NCBI GenBank assembly: GCA_947367855.1
Contig: CANBFE010000004.1
Coordinates: forward strand, 62,001-126,000
Source: an uncultured Lachnospiraceae bacterium
Lineage (GTDB): Bacteria; Bacillota; Clostridia; Lachnospirales; Lachnospiraceae
Length of the DNA stretch: 64,000 nt
Reading direction: 5' to 3'
Shown here: positions 8,084-14,884 of the stretch, piece after piece
Layout: each line of letters opens with the position of its first letter
Numbering within the stretch: position 1 is the first letter of the stretch
The notes under the pieces: generated by a model
The model's database searches: none
The model's input: only the letters and a program-made list of their open reading frames with translations
What the model was told of the DNA's origin: nothing
Program-made: the position numbers and the translations under genes

Positions 8084-8866
8084 ATGGAGTACATGATCAC
8101 AACAAAACAGCTGACAAAAAAATACAAATCCTTTGCGGCTGTTCAAAACGTTTCACTGAACATTCGGAAAGGCAGCATTTACGGCTTTCTGGGTCCCAAC
8201 GGCGCGGGAAAATCCACCACCATGAAAATGCTCTTGGGGCTGACCGCGCCAACAAAAGGCAGTTTTATAATCGACGGAAAGCAATTTCCGAATGACCGCC
8301 TTTCCATTTTGAAAGAAGTAGGTTCCTTTATCGAATCCCCTTCTTTTTATGCAAATCTGACAGGCAGAGAAAACCTTGACATTATCCGCCGCATTTTGGG
8401 CCTTCCCAAAAGCAGCGTTGAGGACGCATTGGAGCTTGTGGGGCTTTCCGAATTTGGCGGGCGGCTTGCAAAAAAATACTCGTTGGGCATGAAGCAGCGG
8501 TTGGGACTTGCCGGAGCCTTGTTGGGCAGACCGCCTGTTTTGATTTTAGACGAACCCACAAATGGACTTGACCCATCCGGCATACATGAAATCCGAAATC
8601 TGATCAAATCGCTGCCCCGCCTTTACGATTGCACGGTTCTTATTTCTTCGCATATGCTGTCGGAAATCGAGTTAATGGCAGACGATATCGGAATACTCAA
8701 TCATGGGCATCTGCTGTTTGAGGGCAGCCTGGACGAGTTGCGGCAGAATGCACTGCAGTCCGGATTTGCTGCGGATCATAATAGCAGCGTTGCCAATCTG
8801 GAAGAGATGTTCCTGTCTATGATTGATAAAGACAATGCTGACAGAAAGCAGAGGGCAAGGTTATGA
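8084..8866 (+). CDS. ABC transporter ATP-binding protein, lantibiotic/bacitracin protection type
   Basis: A 260-residue ATPase with Walker A GPNGAGKSTT (~38-47), a signature motif in the variant form YSLGMKQRLGLAGALLG (~128-144) and Walker B PVLILDEPTNGLDP. The LGMKQRL signature is typical of the BcrA/SpaF/NisF/CprA group, whose transporters expel peptide antibiotics from the membrane. It is the first gene of an operon with two permeases and overlaps the second gene by 4 bp (ATGA). The start ATG 8084 follows AAAGGAG. Group assignment is good; the actual peptide is unknown. Confidence 0.92.
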   Translation: MEYMITTKQLTKKYKSFAAVQNVSLNIRKGSIYGFLGPNGAGKSTTMKMLLGLTAPTKGSFIIDGKQFPNDRLSILKEVGSFIESPSFYANLTGRENLDIIRRILGLPKSSVEDALELVGLSEFGGRLAKKYSLGMKQRLGLAGALLGRPPVLILDEPTNGLDPSGIHEIRNLIKSLPRLYDCTVLISSHMLSEIELMADDIGILNHGHLLFEGSLDELRQNALQSGFAADHNSSVANLEEMFLSMIDKDNADRKQRARL

Positions 8867-9600
8867 GTATCACCATGAGAACATTTGTAATTGAGCTGAA
8901 AAAAGAAAAGCGCACAGGGATTATTCCGTTCATGCTTGCAGTGGGGATTTTGGGGGCAGCATACGCCTTTGTCTTTTTTCTGGTGCGGAAGGACAGTCTT
9001 TTAAACCTGCCGTTAGCGCCCATGGATGTACTGCTTACGCAGTTGTATGGCGTGATTATGGTTCTGAATATGTTCGGTATCATCGTGTCCGCCTGTATGA
9101 TCTACAATATGGAGTTTAAGGGAAGCGCCGTTAAAAAAATGTATATGCTTCCTATGAGTGTTCCGCTTATGTATTTTTGGAAATTTTTGATTGTAACGGT
9201 TATGGTGCTGATTGCAATTGTTTTTCAGAATCTGGCCCTTACGAAAATTGGTCTGACGGATTTACCCCGGGGCGCATTTGCGTTCGGGAAGCTGCTGTCT
9301 TTTGCCGGGTATTCCTTTGTAACGTCCATGCCCGTATTTTCTTTTATGGTTTTCGCAGCTTCCCGGTTTGAAAATATGTGGGTGCCTCTGGGTATGGGCG
9401 TTGCAGGCTTTTTAAGCGGTATGGCATTGGCTTCGTCAAATCATCTTTTGTTCTGCATACATCCCTTTGTGATTATGCTGAAGCCCGCTGTTGCCATGAG
9501 CGCACAGCCGGATCTGACAGTTGTGATTTTTTCACTGGTTGAAACAGCTCTTTTTCTTTTTGCCGGATTATGGGCTGCGAAATACCTGCGTTACGAATAG
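8863..9600 (+). CDS. Lantibiotic-protection ABC transporter permease (MutE/EpiE type)
   Basis: A 245-residue membrane protein with about six hydrophobic segments. It overlaps the ATPase stop by 4 bp, so translation is coupled. Size, position and the N-terminal cytoplasmic stretch ELKKEKRTGI before the first helix match the first permease of LanFEG-type transporters. With the next gene it forms the membrane part of the exporter. Sequence identity between the two permeases is low, as usual in this family. Confidence 0.85.
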   Translation: MSITMRTFVIELKKEKRTGIIPFMLAVGILGAAYAFVFFLVRKDSLLNLPLAPMDVLLTQLYGVIMVLNMFGIIVSACMIYNMEFKGSAVKKMYMLPMSVPLMYFWKFLIVTVMVLIAIVFQNLALTKIGLTDLPRGAFAFGKLLSFAGYSFVTSMPVFSFMVFAASRFENMWVPLGMGVAGFLSGMALASSNHLLFCIHPFVIMLKPAVAMSAQPDLTVVIFSLVETALFLFAGLWAAKYLRYE

Positions 9601-9613
9601 GGAGGTGCAGGAC

Positions 9614-10378
9614 ATGGGTTTTTGGGAACTGCTGAAAATTGAATTGATGAAAGTAAAACGAGGGAAAATGATTCCCCTGCTTTTTATCGCGCCGCTGTTG
9701 GTTGTGGCTTCCGGCGTGGCAAATCTGCAGAATTATTTTTCGCCGGAATATACCAACGCATGGGCGGCGATGTTCATTCAGAGCGCTTTGGTTTATGCCT
9801 ATTATCTGCTTCCGTTCAGCATGATAGTGGTATGCGTGATGATTGCGGGACGGGAAACGGGGAACAACGGAATTTTGAAAATGTTGGCCCTGCCCGTCAG
9901 CCGTCCTGCCCTGTCGGCCGCAAAATTCTGCGTGATTCTCTTTTACTTATGGATGGAAATGGTGGTTTTTCTTGTTGTCTTTGTGATAACAGGGTTGATT
10001 GCAACAAGCAGTACAGGAATTACGGAGGCTTTACCCATTCTGTATTTATTGAAGTGGTGTGCCGGATTATTTTTTACCATGCTCCCCGGTGCGGCCACAA
10101 TGTGGGCCATTACGGTACTATTTGAAAGGCCATTCCTGTCCGTGGGCTTAAACCTGCTTCTTGTTATCCCCGGCGTGTTAATGGCGAATACACCCCTTTG
10201 GGTGGTTTACCCCTATTGTTACAGCGGTTATCTGGTTTCCTGCTCCCTCCATGATTTTACGGCAGAGGGCGTCAGCGCTGGTTTTGACCTGGTCCCGTTT
10301 TTGCCATGTGCCATTCTGGTTTTCGTATTGGTACTTACCGTGTCGGTAAGGTGTTTTGGAAAAAAGGAAATGAGGTAA
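9614..10378 (+). CDS. Lantibiotic-protection ABC transporter permease (MutG type)
   Basis: A 254-residue membrane protein with six predicted helices. The start ATG 9614 follows GGAGGTGCAG; an earlier in-frame start would lie inside the preceding gene. The N-terminus LLKIELMKVKRGKMI is the usual amphipathic lead-in of LanG-type permeases. It is the last gene of the operon and is followed within 20 bp by the 3' end of Rpn copy 2 in the opposite orientation. Confidence 0.87.
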   Translation: MGFWELLKIELMKVKRGKMIPLLFIAPLLVVASGVANLQNYFSPEYTNAWAAMFIQSALVYAYYLLPFSMIVVCVMIAGRETGNNGILKMLALPVSRPALSAAKFCVILFYLWMEMVVFLVVFVITGLIATSSTGITEALPILYLLKWCAGLFFTMLPGAATMWAITVLFERPFLSVGLNLLLVIPGVLMANTPLWVVYPYCYSGYLVSCSLHDFTAEGVSAGFDLVPFLPCAILVFVLVLTVSVRCFGKKEMR

Positions 10379-10397
10379 GCAGCGGGAAAATATATAA

Positions 10398-11381
10398 TCA
10401 GGAATACCCGGCCTTTTTCATTTCCCTGCAGAACTCTGCCTCCGGAAGCTTTGCCCGCCGGGCGGCTTCCGCAGGTTTGACCAGTCCGTCATTGACCAGG
10501 GAAAAGAGGGTTTTCAGGGTGCCGGATCGTTCCCCCTGTTTTTGCCCTTGTTTTCTGCCTTTTTTCATAGCATATTTTTCGATATCGTCCAACGCCTTAC
10601 ACATATCTGCTTCCTCCTCTCCGCTGTCCTGATTCCACTGGTATTGCAGGCAGTCTCTGAATTTTTTGATATTGGTGCAGGAGTCGATTACATCGACAGC
10701 GCTCCTTGGTATCCGGGAAAAATAGGCCCGGTTATCCTGTATGTATTTTCTGTATTGCTTTGCGGAAGCGGTACGGTTCAGAATGCCCAACACGTATTTC
10801 AGATCAGAGTCCATTTTCTGTAAATCCTTTTCCGGAATGTTTCTCATGGAGACCAGATGGACTCTGTAGTCTCCGGCCAGATCCTGCAGTTTTTCGGGCA
10901 GTGCGGATATGTCTGCAGACATGTCTTTCAGGCACAGGGGACCAGTCCACTGTTTTCTGCCCCAGTAGAGCATTAAATTGAAAACAGGTTCCAGTCGGTC
11001 TTCCCGCTTATAGAGGTATTTGAAATCGTCGCCGCTTCCGTAATGTACTTTATCTGTGGTATTGCGTTCCTGAATCCGGTCAATGTTCCTGCCATAGGTA
11101 AGGCAGTCCATTTCCATCAGACGCCAGGGATAAGTCAGATTGACAGTTTCCTGGTTTTCCAGTCCCAACAGAAATTGGAATCCCCATGCGCGGGCTTTTC
11201 CCAGAAAATCCCTCTCCCGGAAGGAAAGTTTTCCGCTGGCATCCCTTACCGGAACAAATCCCCCGGTTTCTTCACAGGCCCAGTCTTCTGGCAGTTTCTC
11301 GCCCAGATAGTATTCCAGAACGGACCGGATTCTGTCAGGACGGCTCATGTAGGCTTTCAGTGCATTGTTTGGCGCTCCCAT
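10398..11381 (-). CDS. Rpn family recombination-promoting nuclease, copy 2
   Basis: A 327-residue near-duplicate of the gene at 795-1796. It differs mainly in the KQG linker (one repeat shorter) and in a few substitutions near the C-terminus. The start is ATG 11381 with GGGGAAAGG upstream. The frame can be read 68 codons further upstream because a TGG stands where copy 1 has TGA. In that extension all four differences between the copies change or end the protein, which argues that it is leader RNA and not coding sequence. Product and role are as for copy 1. Confidence 0.75.
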   Translation of the reverse strand: MGAPNNALKAYMSRPDRIRSVLEYYLGEKLPEDWACEETGGFVPVRDASGKLSFRERDFLGKARAWGFQFLLGLENQETVNLTYPWRLMEMDCLTYGRNIDRIQERNTTDKVHYGSGDDFKYLYKREDRLEPVFNLMLYWGRKQWTGPLCLKDMSADISALPEKLQDLAGDYRVHLVSMRNIPEKDLQKMDSDLKYVLGILNRTASAKQYRKYIQDNRAYFSRIPRSAVDVIDSCTNIKKFRDCLQYQWNQDSGEEEADMCKALDDIEKYAMKKGRKQGQKQGERSGTLKTLFSLVNDGLVKPAEAARRAKLPEAEFCREMKKAGYS

Positions 11382-11600
11382 GTTTTCCTTTCCCCAGGGC
11401 GGCATGCAAAAATCTCTTCTATGGCGTGTGGAGAGTTCGCCCTGTCTCATGATAATGATACTTGGTGTAAGCAGGGGACTCTGAAATGATAGAAGGTCAG
11501 AAATACAGTCTCGCAGGTTCTTGGCTGCGGATGGAATATCCTGCTTGTTGAAAAGGATGTCAGAATATGAATGATACTCTGTCACAACCTCTTGTGGCTT

Positions 11601-11629
11601 ATTATATCATGGAAAGCAGGGATGCGCAA
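11601..11629 (-). promoter_or_regulatory. Sigma-A promoter of Rpn copy 2
   Basis: On the minus strand TTGCGC (11629-11624) and TATAAT (11606-11601) are separated by 17 bp, the counterpart of the copy-1 promoter with one base changed in the -35 box. Confidence 0.7.
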
Positions 11630-11671
11630 CAGAAACGTGAAAATCAACCCCATGAAAAGTCATTTCCTTTC

Positions 11672-11700
11672 TTGAAAAACCAGGAAAAAGGGGCTATACT
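11672..11700 (+). promoter_or_regulatory. Outward-facing sigma-A promoter at the end of repeat copy B
   Basis: TTGAAA at 11672-11677 and TATACT at 11695-11700 are 17 bp apart, identical in layout to the promoter at 2101-2129. It lies 33 bp upstream of the EF-Tu-domain gene and probably drives the 11734-14757 genes. Confidence 0.7.
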
Positions 11701-11733
11701 GAAAGAAAAGTTTACAGGAAGGCAGGAGGTAAA

Positions 11734-12120
11734 ATGGGGCTATTTGATTTATTCAGGAAAAAGAAAGCGGTGGACGGGACTTATCACAGACCGGAGGGAT
11801 CAGGTTCTGATTCTGGAGACAGCGGCGTATACAGGGACAGCGGCGGAATATTTCGTATCACAGTGGCGGATGTGTTTTCCATCACCGGACGGGGAACTGT
11901 GATCACTGGAAAAGTGGAATCCGGAACTGTGACTATAGGGGATCAGGTGACGCTGCGGCGGGTGGACGGAAGTACAAGGGAGGTTACTGTGGCGGGCATA
12001 GAGATGTTCAGAAAGATGCTGGATACGGCAACGCAGGGAGATAATGTGGGGCTGCTGCTGCGGGGTTTTGACCGGCGGGATGTGGGCAGAGGGGATATTC
12101 TGGAAAAGATCTGGCAATAA
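11734..12120 (+). CDS. Stand-alone EF-Tu domain-2-like beta-barrel protein
   Basis: A 128-residue protein, start ATG 11734 behind GCAGGAGG. Residues ~40-128 reproduce domain 2 of translational GTPases almost line for line: FRITVADVFSITGRGTVITG, then GTVTIGDQVTL, EVTVAGIEMFRKMLDTATQG and DNVGLLLRG, ending DVGRGDILEK. In EF-Tu and SelB this barrel follows the GTPase domain and touches the aminoacyl-tRNA end. Here there is no GTPase domain. The first ~38 residues are instead basic (LFRKKKA) and Ser/Gly/Asp-rich, without a signal peptide. The function is unknown; RNA or ribosome binding is a guess. It precedes the PepSY lipoprotein by 23 bp, likely the same transcript. Confidence 0.8.
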   Translation: MGLFDLFRKKKAVDGTYHRPEGSGSDSGDSGVYRDSGGIFRITVADVFSITGRGTVITGKVESGTVTIGDQVTLRRVDGSTREVTVAGIEMFRKMLDTATQGDNVGLLLRGFDRRDVGRGDILEKIWQ

Positions 12121-12143
12121 GTTGAACGAGGCAGGAGGGAGCG

Positions 12144-13199
12144 ATGAAACAAAGAATCGGCAGACGGAGTTTTAGGATGTATTATAAAATGGCTGTTCTG
12201 ACAGCTGTGTCAGTTATTGTGGCTGCGGTGGGGACAGGATGTGGAAAACGCGTTATGGATCGGAAGGAGGCGTTGGAATATGCACTGGCGGATGCAGGTC
12301 TTGCCGCAGGAGAAATCACCGTCACCAGACAGGAACTGGAGAAGGAGGACGGTGATGCCTGCTATGAGATCGCCTTTACATCCGGGGAGTATGCATATTA
12401 TTATGAAATTGACGCTTCATCCGGCGCGGTTACGGGTGTGAGCATCAATGCGCTCTCCGGGGGAGGCCAGCCGGGGCAGACAGGCGGTACAGGGGAACAG
12501 AACGGCGCGGAACAGGAGCAGGCAGGGGATGGTGAGAGTCAGTCCGAAAGCGTTGATACGCCGAATGAGGGACAGTCAGGACAGTCAGGCAATGCAGGAA
12601 GTGAGCAGGTTCCAGACAGCAGCCCGTCAGGGCAGGAGGGCGGAGCAGGAGACCAGAGCGCCTCAGGCAGCAGTCAGCCTGGGCAGGTCGGCGGAGCAGG
12701 GGAACAGCCGGGAAGCCAGAACGCTTCAGGCAACAGTCAGTCCGGGCAGGTGGATACCATGGATTCCGCCAAAGCCATTGCCCTGGCAGACGCAGGGCTG
12801 ACGGAGGAGGAAGTGACCTTCACCAAGGAAAAATTGGACTGGGACGACGGCGTGGCGGTATACGATATTGATTTTCATACGTCGGACATGGAATATGAGT
12901 ATGAGATCAATGCGGCTACGGGCGTGATCATGGACAGGAGCCAGGAGGTGTTCCGAAATCCGGGGAATCAGACCGGAAATGCAGATTCTCTGATAGGTGA
13001 GGACAGGGCAAAGGAAATCGCTGTGGACCATGCGGGTTTTTCCGTCACGGAAGTCTTCTTTACCAAGATAAAACTGGAAGAAGAGCACGGACGTATGGAG
13101 TATGAGATTGAATTCTATAAGGACCGGATAGAGTACGAATTTACCATAGATGCTTCCGATGGTACGATTCTGGAGTATGAAAGTGAGTATGATGACTGA
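12144..13199 (+). CDS. Lipoprotein with three PepSY domains
   Basis: A 351-residue protein, start ATG 12144 after AGGAGGGAGC. An N-terminal hydrophobic segment (~13-31) ends in the lipobox VGTGC, so it is probably a membrane-anchored lipoprotein. PepSY-like units occupy ~40-105, ~212-275 and ~285-350. Each starts with an AKEIA/EALEYAL-type helix and ends in a YEYEIDA-type strand. The first is separated from the other two by a ~100-residue low-complexity linker rich in Gly, Gln, Ser and Glu with imperfect repeats (GQVGGAGEQ and similar). PepSY domains often inhibit or escort secreted peptidases. Its stop codon overlaps the start of the sulfatase gene. Confidence 0.87.
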   Translation: MKQRIGRRSFRMYYKMAVLTAVSVIVAAVGTGCGKRVMDRKEALEYALADAGLAAGEITVTRQELEKEDGDACYEIAFTSGEYAYYYEIDASSGAVTGVSINALSGGGQPGQTGGTGEQNGAEQEQAGDGESQSESVDTPNEGQSGQSGNAGSEQVPDSSPSGQEGGAGDQSASGSSQPGQVGGAGEQPGSQNASGNSQSGQVDTMDSAKAIALADAGLTEEEVTFTKEKLDWDDGVAVYDIDFHTSDMEYEYEINAATGVIMDRSQEVFRNPGNQTGNADSLIGEDRAKEIAVDHAGFSVTEVFFTKIKLEEEHGRMEYEIEFYKDRIEYEFTIDASDGTILEYESEYDD

Positions 13200-14757
13200 C
13201 AATTTATCGGCAGAAAGAAAAAAGCCCAATATTATTTTCATTTTATCGGACGATCAGGGAGCATGGGCAATGCACTGTGCAGGGGTTCCTGAGCTGTATA
13301 CGCCCAATCTGGACCGAATTGCGGCGGAAGGGATGCTGTTTGAGAATTTTTTCTGTGTCTCTCCGGTGTGTTCTCCGGCCAGGGCTTCTCTCCTCACGGG
13401 CACAATCCCTTCCGCCCACGGAGTTCACGACTGGATCAGAAGCGGAAACGTAGACGGGGAGAGATTCCGGGCGCAGGGCCGGGAGAACCCCTATGCAGGC
13501 GGGTATGCCGGAGAGGTCAGGCCTGCGGCATATTTGGAAGGACAGGTGACTTACACGGATCTTCTGGCGGAAAACGGCTATACCTGCGCCCTGGCCGGAA
13601 AATGGCATCTGGGGGACAGTGTGAGAATGCAGCACGGTTTTTCAAAATGGTATTCCCTGGGACGGGGCGGCTGTAGTTATTACCATGCAGATGTGACGGA
13701 AAACGGTGATATCAGGGTAGAACATGGAAAATATGTGACGGAGCTGATTACCGACAGGGCTCTTCAGTGGATGGAAGAGCTTGCCCGGGAAGAGAATCCC
13801 TATTATCTCTCCGTGCATTATACGGCTCCCCATTCACCCTGGGGAGAAAAGGAGCATCCCGAAAAATGGATGAATTATTACAGAGACTGTTCCTTTGCAA
13901 GTATTCCGGATGTTCCGGATCATCCCCATATGACTACGGGGCCGGTTTATCGTACGGAAAAGAGATATGAAAATCTGCGGGGTTATTTTGCCGCTGTCAG
14001 TGCCATGGATGAGCAGATTGGGCGTATACTGCAGAAGGTTAGGGAAATGGATTCCCGGCGGGAGACCATTCTGATTTTTACGGCGGACAATGGCATGAGC
14101 ATGGGGCATCATGGCGTGTGGGGGAAGGGGAACGGTACTTTTCCTATGAATCTGTATGATACGGCGGTGAAGGTGCCTTTCCTTGCCTGTTGGAAGGGGC
14201 ATATACCGGAGGGCAGCGTCAACAGGGAACTGGTCAGCGCTTATGATGTGTTTCCGACTCTGTTGGAGTTGGCGGGCATTACCTGGGAGGGGACGGAGAA
14301 ACTGCCGGGAAGGAGCTTCGCGGATCAGCTGCTGTCCGGGGAAATTGTCTGGGGAGCAGAGAGAGGGGCTGCCGCAGTCCGGACGGCGTTCGGTGGAGAA
14401 AGCAGGGAAACACAGGGAGAAAATACGGGAGATCACACAGTTGTAGTCTATGACGAGTATGGACCGGCCCGGATGATTCGGAGCAAAGAGTGGAAATATA
14501 TTCACCGTTATCCTTACGGCGCCCATGAATTGTATGATCTGAAAAATGATCCCGGAGAAGAGAAGAACCTTTACGGGGACCCGCAGTATGACGGGAAGAT
14601 AGTGGAACTGCGCTGCCGGATGGAGGGGTGGTTTGCCCGGTATGTCCGGGGGGAGCGCAACGGCATTATGCAGGCGGTGACCGGAGCCGGGCAGGACTGT
14701 CCCGTGGGGAAAAGGGCTGACAGGGTAAATATCTACGGCTCAGTGGAAGAAATATAA
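13189..14757 (+). CDS. Cys-type sulfatase
   Basis: About 522 residues. The start is placed at the ATGATG pair 13189-13194, inside the end of the preceding gene; an earlier ATG at 13150 lies further in. Motifs: metal-binding DD in FILSDDQGAW (~21-22) and the formylglycine signature VCSPARASLLTG (Cys ~61), that is CxPxR, so maturation needs the radical-SAM enzyme (anSME) rather than a Ser-type system. A HxxxxxW-type segment (LAGKWHLGD) and the metal site TADNGMSMGHHGVWGKG follow. There is no signal peptide, so it appears cytoplasmic. It would remove sulfate esters, for instance from host glycans taken up by the cell. No sulfatase-maturing gene is in the window. Confidence 0.9.
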   Translation: MMTDNLSAERKKPNIIFILSDDQGAWAMHCAGVPELYTPNLDRIAAEGMLFENFFCVSPVCSPARASLLTGTIPSAHGVHDWIRSGNVDGERFRAQGRENPYAGGYAGEVRPAAYLEGQVTYTDLLAENGYTCALAGKWHLGDSVRMQHGFSKWYSLGRGGCSYYHADVTENGDIRVEHGKYVTELITDRALQWMEELAREENPYYLSVHYTAPHSPWGEKEHPEKWMNYYRDCSFASIPDVPDHPHMTTGPVYRTEKRYENLRGYFAAVSAMDEQIGRILQKVREMDSRRETILIFTADNGMSMGHHGVWGKGNGTFPMNLYDTAVKVPFLACWKGHIPEGSVNRELVSAYDVFPTLLELAGITWEGTEKLPGRSFADQLLSGEIVWGAERGAAAVRTAFGGESRETQGENTGDHTVVVYDEYGPARMIRSKEWKYIHRYPYGAHELYDLKNDPGEEKNLYGDPQYDGKIVELRCRMEGWFARYVRGERNGIMQAVTGAGQDCPVGKRADRVNIYGSVEEI

Positions 14758-14804
14758 AACACAAAGGAGCAGCTGTCCAGTGGTGCAGCCGCTTCTTTGT
14801 GTTT
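14757..14804. terminator. Bidirectional terminator-like hairpin
   Basis: AAACACAAAG (14757-14766) and CTTTGTGTTT (14795-14804) form a 10-bp perfect stem, extended inward by AGCAGCTG/CAGCCGCT with mismatches. It lies between the convergent sulfatase and P-type ATPase genes. Confidence 0.65.
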
Positions 14805-14884
14805 GAAGAGTTCCGCCTTCGCAAAGGGTTTATATTGCCCCAAATATCTGAGGAAGCCGGGGAAACGGGAGCTGTCTGCAGCAG

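Larger units (their letters stand above)
10405..11720. repeat. Direct repeat copy B (Rpn gene plus upstream promoters)
   Basis: The second copy of the repeat seen at 808-2150, in the same orientation, about 8.3 kb from the end of the first copy. Between them lie the HTH, kinase-like, LysR, MATE, two-component and ABC genes. Recombination between the copies would delete that whole block. Confidence 0.8.

Noticed and set aside
11382..11585. A 395-residue version of Rpn copy 2 with a 68-residue N-terminal extension
   Set aside because: The extension has no family resemblance, lacks a properly spaced ribosome site, and its counterpart in copy 1 is closed by a stop codon.
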